Part shown: piece after piece, positions 1-9,200 of the stretch
Numbering within the stretch: position 1 is the first letter of the stretch
Layout of the letters: every line of letters starts with the position of its first letter
Assembly: GCA_016866785.1 (NCBI GenBank)
Contig: VGLH01000030.1
Span: 1-34,962 of the forward strand
DNA length: 34,962 nt
DNA from: Candidatus Poribacteria bacterium
GTDB lineage: Bacteria; Poribacteria; WGA-4E; GCA-2687025
Reading direction: 5' to 3'
Program-made: the position numbers and the translations under genes
The notes under the pieces: model-generated
Told to the model about the DNA's origin: nothing
Databases searched by the model: none
The model's input: the letters and a program-made list of their open reading frames with translations, nothing else

Positions 1-118
1 GTTGCCTGAGGGCGACAAGGTGCGCGACGCGCTGCCGAATCACTGTCTCCGAATCGTCGAGCAGCGCGAGAACGAGGGCTGGGTCGCGATCTCCGCCACG
101 CTCGCCGCGCGCAGCTAG
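1..118 (+). CDS. C-terminal fragment of an unidentified protein, possibly D-threonine aldolase/D-serine dehydratase-like
   Basis: An open frame enters from the left edge (first whole codon at base 2) and ends at TAG 116-118, giving 38 residues. The visible tail has GDKV followed by LPNHC and ends in AARS. Enzymes of the alanine-racemase-like D-threonine aldolase/DSD1 family end in a similar way, with a GD-V segment, a P-x-H-x-C type zinc motif and about 25-30 final residues. The match is short and the spacing is imperfect, so the identity is a guess. The fragment converges on nagA, and the two TAG stops share the palindrome CTAG at 115-118. Confidence 0.4.
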   Translation, partial: LPEGDKVRDALPNHCLRIVEQRENEGWVAISATLAARS

Positions 119-1326
119 CTGCGTCGATAGACCTCCGAGCCGTCGACGAGCGTCTGCACGACTTCCCACTCCGGCGAGAACAGAACCGCGTCCGCGCGTT
201 TCCCCGGTTCCAGCGAACCCAGCTCGACTTCGAGCCCAAGGCGTCGAGCCGGGTTGTGCGACGCCATACGCACCGCTTCCGCGATCCCGACGCCGATGCG
301 CTCGTGGGCGACTCTCACGGCGTCGATCATGCGGATCGTCGAGCTCGCGTAGCCGGACGCATCGGGCATCATCGCGACGCCATTCCTCACAACGAACGGC
401 ACGCCCTCGCCTCGGCGACCGAACTCGTACTCGCCGTCGGGCATGCCCGCCGCCCGCTGGGCGTCCGTGACGATCAAGACGCCATCGACGCCTTTGCATC
501 GCACGGCGAGGCGCATCAGCTCGTCGGGCACGTGGTGACCGTCGGCGATCAGCTCGGTCGTCATGCCGTCCAGGAGCAGCGACGCCTCGACTAGACCGCC
601 GATCCTCGCCGGGCCCCGCTTCGTCACCGAGGACATCGCATTGTAGAGGTGCGTCGAGTGGCGGAGCCCCCAACCGACCGCCTCCTCGACCTGCGGATAG
701 GTCGCTTCGGAGTGCCCCGCGCTGGCGACGATCCCGCGTTCCGTGAGCGCGCGGATGAGTCCTTCGCTGCCGGGCAGTTCCGGGGCGAGCGTCATCCAGC
801 GAACCTCGTCCCGTTCCAGCAGCGGCATGTAGTCGTCGGGACGGGGCGCGCGGATGTAGCGGGCGAGGTGACATCCGCGCTTGGCGGGGCTGAAGTAGGG
901 CCCCTCGACGTGGACGCCGAGCAGTCGCGCGCCTCCCGCGCCGCTCGCCATGGCTTCCGCGACGCTATCCATCGTACGCATGAACCCGCCGAGCGAGTCT
1001 GCGCCGGTGGTCGCCAGCAGAGACGTTGTTCCACCGGTCGCGTGGTAGCCGGCGATGCGTTGGGCGTCGGACGCTGCTCCGTCCATGAAATCGGAGCCCG
1101 CGCCGCCGTGGATATGGACGTCAATGAATCCGGGAGCGATATAGAGCCCGCTCGCGTCGACGATCCGCCATCCCGACCGTGAGTCCGGCGGCGATATCCA
1201 TCTGCCGGCTTCGATCCAGAGACCGTCGGCATTCGGTTCGACACGGAACGGTGTGATCCGCGTTCCGTTGAGGATGGCGGTGCGTTCGGAAGTCGGCTGG
1301 GGAGCGGCGATGTCGGCGCGAGGCAT
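115..1326 (-). CDS. nagA: N-acetylglucosamine-6-phosphate deacetylase
   Basis: This 403-residue protein should convert GlcNAc-6-phosphate to glucosamine-6-phosphate and acetate in the cytoplasm, feeding amino-sugar catabolism or cell-wall recycling. It is an amidohydrolase-fold TIM barrel of normal family length. Visible motifs are PGFIDVHIHG (His71, His73), HVEGP with metal-ligand Glu141, SAGHS (His205), THLYNAM (His226), ADGHH (His264) and VTDA with the catalytic Asp288. It ends with the usual LGSLEPGKRADAV segment that closes the small beta domain. ATG 1326 was chosen because GGAGG lies five bases upstream and similarity begins shortly after it. The open frame extends to 1572, but that part is a shadow of the upstream gene. 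The ATG overlaps the stop of the small HTH gene (TGATG), so translational coupling is likely. Confidence 0.93.
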   Translation of the reverse strand: MPRADIAAPQPTSERTAILNGTRITPFRVEPNADGLWIEAGRWISPPDSRSGWRIVDASGLYIAPGFIDVHIHGGAGSDFMDGAASDAQRIAGYHATGGTTSLLATTGADSLGGFMRTMDSVAEAMASGAGGARLLGVHVEGPYFSPAKRGCHLARYIRAPRPDDYMPLLERDEVRWMTLAPELPGSEGLIRALTERGIVASAGHSEATYPQVEEAVGWGLRHSTHLYNAMSSVTKRGPARIGGLVEASLLLDGMTTELIADGHHVPDELMRLAVRCKGVDGVLIVTDAQRAAGMPDGEYEFGRRGEGVPFVVRNGVAMMPDASGYASSTIRMIDAVRVAHERIGVGIAEAVRMASHNPARRLGLEVELGSLEPGKRADAVLFSPEWEVVQTLVDGSEVYRRS

Positions 1327-1592
1327 CAGCGCCTCCGGGATGAACCGGCGGCGAGATCGCCCGGCGAACACCGCAGCACCGCGCAGACGCGCTCTACGGC
1401 GGTCGGCGAAGCGGCTGGGAAGAAGAGCGCCGAGTAGAGCACGGACGGGCCCACCTGCCGAGCCACCGCCATCAGCGAAAGCCGCCTCGATTCCAGCACC
1501 GCTTGTACGCGTTCGGGACTGGCTCGCTCGAGGCGCGGCGTCGCAGGTTTCAGTGACGTCGCGGATGGACATTCTGCGCGAAGCGCGGTCAC
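1326..1592 (-). CDS. Small Cro/C1-like helix-turn-helix protein coupled to nagA
   Basis: This 88-residue protein starts at GTG 1592, preceded by GAGGAG at seven-base spacing, and stops at TGA 1328-1326, overlapping the nagA ATG. Residues about 27-82 look like a compact Xre/Cro-type HTH: an ERVQAVLESRRLSL helix, then MAVARQVG-SVLYSAL (turn plus recognition helix), then a helix rich in Val/Leu ending CSPGDLAA. The last part matches the common 'LGVSPGDL' close of this family. It is probably a DNA-binding regulator, and its position suggests control of nagA or of the DAC-like gene 34 bases upstream. The recognition region (SVLYSALFFPAAS) is more hydrophobic than usual, so DNA binding is uncertain. 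No partner domain is seen. Confidence 0.7.
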   Translation of the reverse strand: MTALRAECPSATSLKPATPRLERASPERVQAVLESRRLSLMAVARQVGPSVLYSALFFPAASPTAVERVCAVLRCSPGDLAAGSSRRR

Positions 1593-1626
1593 GATCGAGC
1601 TCCTCGCCGTGAAGGGCGGTAGGATG

Positions 1627-2589
1627 TCAGGACTCGGCAGCGTCCAAGTCGACGTCCAGATCGTTCGCAACGTGCCGTCGGGGCGGCGTCATCGGCAACA
1701 CTCGACTGGGCTGCTCGGACGACGACTCGCCGAAGTAGTCGGCGCGTGAGATGATTCTGTCGCCATGCGGGTCATACGCCTGGACGAACCGACCGTCGCG
1801 GAACACGGTCACATGGTTCGTTTCCTCGCTGACCGCGATCGCCACCAGCACTTCGTCGAGTGACGACCCGTAGATCGCCGCGCTGTGACGGGCACTGCCG
1901 TCCATGAGCCGCTCGACCTTCGAATAGACCTTATAGGATCGCACTCCCTCGACCATCTGGCGCGTTCGGACGATGATGCCGCACAGGTCGACGATGAGGG
2001 CTCCGTCGCGTTCCTCGTAGCCCAGCACGTCGCCCTCGTCGCTCAGCCGGAGCTCCTTGCCACCCATGTACTCGAAGACGTTGTAGGCGTTGGGCGAGAA
2101 GATGTGCGGCTGACGGTCGATGCCTCGGAACTCGTCATGATCGAGGTACTCCGCCTGTCCTTCGTGGAAGTCGGAGAAATGCCCCGGATCCATGTTCCGC
2201 GCGTCGACGAGCAGCACGAGCAGACCTCGGTTGTGCTGGGTCTCGACGCTTTCGAGGGCGAAGCGGCAGGCGAGCGAGGTCAACTTCTCGATGTACAGCT
2301 CGACTAACTGCGCCCGATCTTCGGCGAGCTGCTCGAACCGCCGCCGCGAGACGCTCATCTCGAGGATACGTTCCTCGACTCGTCGTTCGACCAGACCGGG
2401 GATGCCGGCTTCGGTGTCGGCACGGCTCCGCTCGGCATCGGCGAGCGCATCACGGAGTTCGTCGACCTGGCACTGGAGGGCGCGGATAGAGTCCTCGTAC
2501 GCCTCGCGCTCTTCGCGGAGCTTGTCGCGCTCGCGTGCGGCGTCAAGGAGCCGGAAGTAGGTCGTCCGTCGCAGGAGCTTGATGGGCAC
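1627..2589 (-). CDS. Coiled-coil protein with C-terminal diadenylate cyclase-like (DAC/DisA_N) domain
   Basis: The 320-residue protein starts at GTG 2589, with GAGG six bases upstream. Residues about 15-105 are heavily charged and heptad-like (rich in E, R, L), a predicted coiled coil. Residues about 120-275 resemble the DAC fold: a hydrophobic strand GLLVLLVDA (122-130), the DGALIVD strand with motif DGA at 195-197, then SARHSAA (RHS at 234-236 where the family has RHR), then AVSEET (252-257) followed by a V-x-V-FRDGRF strand. DAC enzymes condense two ATP into c-di-AMP. The fold assignment rests on these four ordered motifs. Activity is uncertain because the third residue of RHR is Ser. There are no membrane helices (unlike CdaA) and no HhH domain (unlike DisA). 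The tail after 285 looks disordered and acidic. It lies 34 bases before the HTH gene. Confidence 0.72.
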   Translation of the reverse strand: MPIKLLRRTTYFRLLDAARERDKLREEREAYEDSIRALQCQVDELRDALADAERSRADTEAGIPGLVERRVEERILEMSVSRRRFEQLAEDRAQLVELYIEKLTSLACRFALESVETQHNRGLLVLLVDARNMDPGHFSDFHEGQAEYLDHDEFRGIDRQPHIFSPNAYNVFEYMGGKELRLSDEGDVLGYEERDGALIVDLCGIIVRTRQMVEGVRSYKVYSKVERLMDGSARHSAAIYGSSLDEVLVAIAVSEETNHVTVFRDGRFVQAYDPHGDRIISRADYFGESSSEQPSRVLPMTPPRRHVANDLDVDLDAAES

Positions 2590-2813
2590 TGGTTGCCTCG
2601 TACCACGCGAGCGCCGCCTCCCCAACCGGGCTCTTCGGGGGCTGAACCACCCGCGGCAGCCGTCCACGGCAAGCGCGGACGGAGCCGGTCGGCGAGGACA
2701 ATGGAGCCTCTCATTGCGATTGATACGTCCTGCGGGTTACGGCGTTACAGCGCATTGTGCCGGGTTGGCGATGCCACAGCCGCTGTTCGCGCGATCGCTC
2801 GGCGGACCGTTGG
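2590..2813. other. Intergenic gap between metH and the DAC-like gene
   Basis: This 224-base spacer is the widest in the minus-strand gene run. Open frames cross it on both strands but show no recognisable protein. It contains one weak hairpin: CCGTCC (2660-2665) pairs with GGACGG (2677-2682) across an 11-base loop and has no T-tract. No convincing sigma-70 promoter was found, although the length would allow a separate promoter for the DAC-HTH-nagA group. Confidence 0.5.
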
Positions 2814-5800
2814 CTACCGGTCTGCCGCCGCTCGCGCGTCGAAGTATGTCGCGTCGGGGTGATGGAACACCAGCGCCGACACACTCGCCTCGGGGTCCAT
2901 CATGCCGGTCTCCGTCAGCGCCACCCCGATCTCAGCCGGGCTCAGCAAGGAGAAGAGCGTCTTCTGCTCCGCCAGGTCGGGACACGCTGGATACCCGAAG
3001 CTGTACCGGCGTCCTCGGTACTCTGTGCGGAACCGTTGCTGCATTGTCATATCGCGCGGATCGCCAAAGCCCCACATCGCGCGGACGCGGGCGTGGAGCC
3101 ATTCCGCCGCCGCCTCGGCGTACTCGAAGGCGAGCGAGCCCAGGGCATGCGACATCAGGTACTTACCCGCTCGCTTCAACTCCTCGGCGCGCTCTCGGAC
3201 GCCTTCGCCAGCCGTGGTGACGAACAAGCACAGATTGTCGGTTCCGCCGCCATCGACTGGAGCCACGTAGTCCGCCAGGCACAGTCGGTTCCCATCCGGC
3301 TGACGCGGGAACCGGAACGACGCGACCGTCCGCGAGTGATCGGGAGATAGGATCTCGATGGTCGAGCCGCGCGACACGCACGGGAAGAACTGATAGACGG
3401 CTCGCGCGCGCAGCCAGCCTTCTCGCGCAGACGCGGCGCGTATCTCGTCGATGAGCGCCTGTAGCTCGCGAGCGCGAGGATCGCCCGCGTCGATCTGTCG
3501 TCGGAAGCTGCCGCGCAGTCCCAGGTCTCGCCCGTAGAGCAACTGCGGATCGATGAACGGGAAGAGCTCATCCGGGTCCGGCTCGATCACGTGTCGTCGG
3601 TAGTCTGGCGGCGGCGGCACATCAGCACGTCGTACCTCCGTGCGGATCGTTGCCACGGATTCCGCCACTTCGGAGGACGGCTTCGGATCCGCCAGTTCCG
3701 CCGCTGGCGCGTCGACTCTCAGCGCCTCGCGGCTCTTGGGGTCCATGATAACATTGGCGAGTCGAAGTCCGTCCATCGCGTCCTTCGCGTAGGCGACAAT
3801 CCCTTTTCCGTAGGCGGGAGCGATCCGCGACCGCGTGAACCGGTCGGAGAGCGCTGCGCCACCGACGAGCAGGGGAACTTCGATGCCCGCCGTCGTCAGG
3901 TCCTCGGCGGATGTCACCATCATCTGCGCCGACTTCACGAGCAACCCGGACAGTCCGATGATGTCCGGGCGATGCTCCTCGTACGCTTCCACGAGGCGTT
4001 CCGGCGCGACCTTGATGCCCAGATTCACGACTCGGTACCCGTTGTTCGAGAGGATGATATCGACCAGGTTCTTGCCGATGTCGTGGACATCGCCCTTCAC
4101 CGTCGCGAGAATCACCGTGCCCTTGGTCGACGTCTCGGACTTCTCCATGAACGGTTCGAGGTGATCGACCGCTGCCTTCATCGCCTCGGCGCTCTGGAGC
4201 ACCTCTGCCACGATGAGCTGTTTGTCGTTGAACAGCCTGCCGACCTCATCCATCCCCGCCATCAGCGGTCCGTTGATGACATCCAACGGAGATCGCTCGG
4301 CGAGCGCCAGGTTCAGGTCGTCGACCAAGCCGTCCTTCGAGCCATCGACGATGTAGCGAGCGAGTCGCTCATTGAGCGACAGGCCCTCCATCGGCGCTGA
4401 CGATGTCGCTTCCTGCGCGTCCCGGAAGGCGTCGCTGAACTCCTGGATCGCCTGCTCCGAGTTTTCGAACAGAAGCCGTTCGGCAAGCGCGCGCTCCGAT
4501 TCGGGGATCGACGAGTAGCGGACGAGCCGTTCCGAGTTCACGATGGCGAGGTCGAGTCCCGCTTTCGTGCAGTGGTAGAGGAACACCGAGTTGAGCGTTT
4601 CCCTGCCCGCCGGAGGCAGCCCGAACGAGACATTCGAGATGCCGAGAACGGTCTTGCACTGCGGGAACGCCTCCTTGAGCCGCCGTACGCCCTCGATGGT
4701 CTCCCAACCGGCGTTCATGTACGTTGCATCGCCGGTTCCGACGGGGAAGACGAGAGGGTCCCAGATGATGTCCTCTTCCGGGACGCCGTACTTGCCGGTC
4801 AGCAGCGCATGGCTTCGTTGCGCGATCGCTAGCTTGCGATCCGCCGTGACGCCCATGCCTTGAACCGGGTCTTCGTCAATCGTCCCGCAGACGAGCGCGG
4901 CTCCGTAGCGCCGCGCAATCGGCACGACACGCGTGAAACGTTCCTCACCGTCCTCTAGGTTCACCGAGTTGATGATCGCCTTCCCCTGGCAGAACCGGAG
5001 CGCCTCTTCGATGACGTCCGGGTCCGTCGAGTCGATCATCAGGGGAGCCCGAGTCTTGCGCACGAGGTGCGACAAGAACGAACGCATGTCGCTCAGCTCG
5101 TCGCGGTCGGGGTCCTGAAGGCATACATCGACGACGTGCGCGCCGTTGCGGACCTGAGCCCGCCCGATCTCTGCGGCTTCCTCGTGCTTGCCTTGCGCGA
5201 TGAGCCGCTTGAACTTCCGGCTGCCCAGAACGTTCGTCCGCTCTCCGATCAGATAGGGTCTGCCGTCGTCTTCGAGAGCCAGGAACTCGATCCCCGAGAC
5301 GCGCGTCTGGCGCACAGGAGAGGCTTGACGCGGCGCGTGCGCCTCGGCGACTGCGGAGAACGCTCGGATGTGCGCGGGCGTCGTGCCGCAGCATCCGCCG
5401 ATGGCGTTGATCCAGCCGGACTCGGCGAAGCGGGCGAGGACGCGCGCCATCGATTCCGGGGTCTCGTGGTAGCTGCCGTTCTCGTCCGGCAGACCCGCGT
5501 TGGGAACGCAGGTGATGCGGGACTCGCTCTGCTGCGCGAGAGCGCGGACGTGGTCGGTCATAAAGGTCGGACCTGTCGAGCAGTTCAACCCGACGCTGAA
5601 CAACGGCAAGTGCTCGACGGATGTCGCGAAGGCTTCGATGCTCTGTCCAGCGAGCATCGTCCCCATCAGCTCGATGGTGCACGACACCATCAACGGGACG
5701 TCGATCCCCGACTCCCGGATCGCGTCGAGAATCCCGACGGCGCTCGCCTTGACGTTCCGAGTATCCTGAGCCGTCTCCAGCAGCAGGAGATCGACTCCTC

Positions 5801-6266
5801 CGTCGATCAGCCCCAGCGCCTGCTCTCGATAGGCGGCGACCAGCTCATCCCAGGTCACGCCGCCGGTGACGGACATCGCCTTGGTGCTGGGGCCCATCGA
5901 TCCGGCGACGAATCGCGGTTTGCCGCCGCTCGATCGGTCGGCGCACTCCCGCGCGAGAGCCGCAGCCAGACGGTTCAGCTCGAACGCGTCGCCTGCGAGC
6001 CCGTACTCGGACAGAACGATGCTCGTCGAGCCGAAGGTGTTCGTCTCGATGATGTCCGCGCCCGCGTCGAGGTAGCCCCGATGGATGCCGGCGATGGCTT
6101 CGGGACGCGTGCGGACCAGGTTCTCGTTGCAGCCTTCGAGCTCAGCGCCGCCATAATCGGCGGCTTTCAAGTCGAGCGCTTGGATCGCGGTTCCCATCGC
6201 TCCGTCAACGACGAGGATCCGCTCTGCGGCGACGTCTTCGATCTCTCGGCGAGTCCATCTTGCCAC
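2814..6266 (-). CDS. metH: Cobalamin-dependent methionine synthase
   Basis: This 1150-residue enzyme transfers the methyl group of 5-methyltetrahydrofolate to homocysteine through methylcobalamin. All classical modules are visible in order. The homocysteine domain has zinc ligands in LNCS (Cys229) and GGCCG (Cys292, Cys293). The pterin domain runs from about 335 (IGERTNVLGSRKFK) to 610. The cap domain spans about 625-710. The B12 domain carries DVHDIGKN with base-off ligand His728. The C-terminal activation (SAM) domain has the GYPACPD motif at 1091-1097. The length is slightly short of the roughly 1220 residues of E. coli MetH but complete. The start is GTG 6266 with GGAG six bases upstream. 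The gene begins only 15 bases after the lptD-like stop, so it is probably cotranscribed and there is no room for its own cobalamin riboswitch. Confidence 0.97.
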   Translation of the reverse strand: MARWTRREIEDVAAERILVVDGAMGTAIQALDLKAADYGGAELEGCNENLVRTRPEAIAGIHRGYLDAGADIIETNTFGSTSIVLSEYGLAGDAFELNRLAAALARECADRSSGGKPRFVAGSMGPSTKAMSVTGGVTWDELVAAYREQALGLIDGGVDLLLLETAQDTRNVKASAVGILDAIRESGIDVPLMVSCTIELMGTMLAGQSIEAFATSVEHLPLFSVGLNCSTGPTFMTDHVRALAQQSESRITCVPNAGLPDENGSYHETPESMARVLARFAESGWINAIGGCCGTTPAHIRAFSAVAEAHAPRQASPVRQTRVSGIEFLALEDDGRPYLIGERTNVLGSRKFKRLIAQGKHEEAAEIGRAQVRNGAHVVDVCLQDPDRDELSDMRSFLSHLVRKTRAPLMIDSTDPDVIEEALRFCQGKAIINSVNLEDGEERFTRVVPIARRYGAALVCGTIDEDPVQGMGVTADRKLAIAQRSHALLTGKYGVPEEDIIWDPLVFPVGTGDATYMNAGWETIEGVRRLKEAFPQCKTVLGISNVSFGLPPAGRETLNSVFLYHCTKAGLDLAIVNSERLVRYSSIPESERALAERLLFENSEQAIQEFSDAFRDAQEATSSAPMEGLSLNERLARYIVDGSKDGLVDDLNLALAERSPLDVINGPLMAGMDEVGRLFNDKQLIVAEVLQSAEAMKAAVDHLEPFMEKSETSTKGTVILATVKGDVHDIGKNLVDIILSNNGYRVVNLGIKVAPERLVEAYEEHRPDIIGLSGLLVKSAQMMVTSAEDLTTAGIEVPLLVGGAALSDRFTRSRIAPAYGKGIVAYAKDAMDGLRLANVIMDPKSREALRVDAPAAELADPKPSSEVAESVATIRTEVRRADVPPPPDYRRHVIEPDPDELFPFIDPQLLYGRDLGLRGSFRRQIDAGDPRARELQALIDEIRAASAREGWLRARAVYQFFPCVSRGSTIEILSPDHSRTVASFRFPRQPDGNRLCLADYVAPVDGGGTDNLCLFVTTAGEGVRERAEELKRAGKYLMSHALGSLAFEYAEAAAEWLHARVRAMWGFGDPRDMTMQQRFRTEYRGRRYSFGYPACPDLAEQKTLFSLLSPAEIGVALTETGMMDPEASVSALVFHHPDATYFDARAAADR

Positions 6267-6281
6267 GCGACACTCCGCTCG

Positions 6282-9200
6282 TCAGAAGCCCGACCTGCCC
6301 AAGCCGCCTGCGGTGAACGTAGACGGAACGCCGATCGGCAGGCTCCTGAAGCCCCAGCTCTGCGTGATCCCGTCGTAGCCCGCGCCCATGGTGACCATCG
6401 GGTCGGCGATCAGATTGATCTGGTAGGTGAATTCCTTGCGAACGTTGCCGATGCTGCCGTAGCGCCTCCAGGTGATGTGGAGGTCCCAGTCGCGCAGGTT
6501 CCTGCGCAGCGTCAGGTTCTGCGAGAACGGATGGAGGTAGGCGACGCCCGACGAGCGCGCCAGCGAGTTCGTTCGCCATCCGGTCGGGTTGGCGATCCGG
6601 TCTCGGTCGTAGTCCCACTGAGTGTCGAGGGAGATCTCCAGCAGCGTGCTGGGTCGCCACGATCCGCCGATCAGGAACGACCGTCGCGCCGACGTGTAGT
6701 TGGTGTACTGGCTCCCCAGGTCGAGGTTCCACCCCTTCGTGTAGTTGCCGCCGCGATAGTGGAGCGCCGACGACAGCCCGATCAACGAGAAGGGGGCTCG
6801 CTGGATCGTGGACGTTGGCGAGTACGTGTTGGGATCGACCGTCGTCTGCAGCGTGCCATAGAGGTTCCCGCTGCTGAGGGGCGAGAAGTTCATCGTGCCG
6901 CTGATGAACTCCCACTTTCGGTCGCCGACCGCCGACCGGTCCGTGTAGTCCCGCGACGTTCGGACGCTCAGCGTCAGGGCGTTCACGACCTTGTTGGCGC
7001 GCGTCTTGATCTGGACGTTCGACGTGAGGCTGAGCCGGATGAGCTTCCGTTCGTAGAGGTACGTGCTGGAACCGAACGGATAGAGCTTGATCGTGTCCGG
7101 CGACGGGTTGTCGGGGTCTTCGTCGGCGTCATTCGCCGACGGGGCCCAGTCGAAGCCGGCTTCCGAGCGAACCTCGTGCCGGAGTCGATTGGCGCCGGGA
7201 ACCCAACCGATGTCCCACACGCGGAACAGCAGGTTGCTCAGGCTCGAACTCGCGCTGACCAGAGGACGGATGATGTTCGTGTTCCCCTTCTGGTCCTTCT
7301 GGTGCCAGACGGCTTGGGTGCTGCCCCTCAGCGACAGCACGAACTCGCGCGTCTGGGTCAGTTTGAGCTTGGACTGCTTCGAGACGTCGAGACCCAGATC
7401 GCCGGCTTGGAGGAACACGTCCTCGGTCTCGTCGGCGGACAGACCTCGCGCTTGGCGTATCGCCTGGATCCCCGGCGAGTAGCGGAACTCGTTCCGGTAC
7501 AGATTCGCTATGGTCCCGTCGAGCGAGAAGTTCGCGTCCGTCAGCGTTGGCACGGCGAGGAGAGGAAGCTTCCATCGGTCCACGCGTCGAGCGGCTTGCA
7601 TCAGCCGGTCGTTGATCCGCCGGAGTCCCCACAGCCGTTCGAGTTCAGATGACCACGACAAGGTCAGTTCCGGCAGGCGTTGGTTCGTGCCGCTGCTGTC
7701 CTCGCTGAGCTCGAACGTCTTGTCGACCGTCAGGCGACCGTCGACGGAGGTCGCTCCCTGCCCGGAGATGGAGCTGAACGTAACGACGCCGAACGTCTGG
7801 AGCTCGGCGCGGTCGGTTCCGTAGCTTCCGAAGTAGTTGCGGTTCCCGTACTGTACCTTGCCCCAGAACGTGACGCCGCGACGCTCGTAGCGCCCCGTCT
7901 TGTCCCACGGAGTTGGGACCTCCATCCGATGGCTAGCGGCTCCATCCCACTGCCTGCCGATCTTGAACGTTTCCTGCCGCCCGTAGGAGTAAATGTCTTT
8001 CGTGAACAGGTAGACCTCGCCGTTCATCGTGCGCCGACGCCCCGCCTGAACGACGTAGAGGGCTTCGGGCGCCTCGATGACCGAGCTCACCTCGCCCTTC
8101 TCCAAGCCGACCGAGGCTCGATAGACGTTCAGCGGCACGTCTCCGCGACCCGTGTACCCGATGTAGCCGCCGTCCTCGGCGCTCTCGGCGTTGCTGATCT
8201 CTCGCGCCAGTTGGGCGAAGTCGGGAGTGGGCTCCTTGTCGGCAAGCCGCAGCAGCAGGATGCCCTCGTCCACCGAGATGGCTTCGGTGGTCTCGCCGAC
8301 CTGCAGCTCCGTCAGGAGCCGTCGTTGGCTGTAGTCGAAGTCGTTGATCGGCGTGCGGATGGTCTGCGCGCCGGGAGGTCCCTGCGGAACCGGCTCGGAA
8401 CTGTCGCTGGCTGAGCCCGGCGTCTGGGCGGCGACTCCGACGCCTCTCCGCCTCTCCTTCTCGGAGTCGGTCCAGGCGGATTCAGGCACGTTTGAGCCGT
8501 ATCGCGAGAGCATCGCGGCGAAGTCCTCGCCGTTCCGGGCGGATCGCAGCAGGCGTTGCGCGAGGTCCGCCGTCTCCTGCTTCGATTCGTCGCTCGCCTG
8601 AATCGGCACGAACACCTGCTGCACCTGTTTCTCGACTGTGCCGTAGAGGTCCATCGTGTCAGAGACGCGGAAGATGTAGAAGCCGCTCTCCGTCGCCACG
8701 ACCGGACTGACCTGCCCGTACTCCAGCAAGAGCGCGACGGATTCCAGGTCTGGCGTCAAGGCGGCATCGCCGGGCACCAGGTATCCGAGGATCGAGAACC
8801 GCCCTCCCAAGCGCTCGAGATCCTCGCCCTTGGCGGCACCGGCCTGAATCTCATCGGCGCGTTGTCGCGCGCGCGTCACGTCGTCCTCGGCGCGCGGATG
8901 CGGGAGGAACAGACGTTGGACCAGAACCTGGTCGAAGTCGCCGGCGAGTCGGTCCCGTATCTCGCTGGCGCGGCGCTTCAGGGCGGTCTTTTCGTCGGTG
9001 GTCGCGTCCTCGGGGATGTCGAAACGGATCTCGCGCAGCTCGACATCGCGAATCTGGTACTTCGTCTCGGTTCCCTCGCCGGTTCCCCGCAGCGACGAGT
9101 AGTCGAACTGAACGGCGCTCCGCACGCGCTGACGGCGCGCCAACGGCACGTTGACGCTGAACCAGTTGCCCTGGAACGTGTCCGACCCCAGTTTCACGAT

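Noticed and set aside
6267-6281. Cobalamin riboswitch upstream of metH
   Set aside because: Only 15 bases separate metH from the preceding stop, which holds just the Shine-Dalgarno site. No riboswitch can fit.
5067-7652. 861-codon open frame on the + strand opposite metH and the lptD-like gene
   Set aside because: It is antisense to two clearly identified genes and has the Arg/Val/Asp-rich composition produced by reading GC-rich codons on the wrong strand. No domain or ribosome site was seen.
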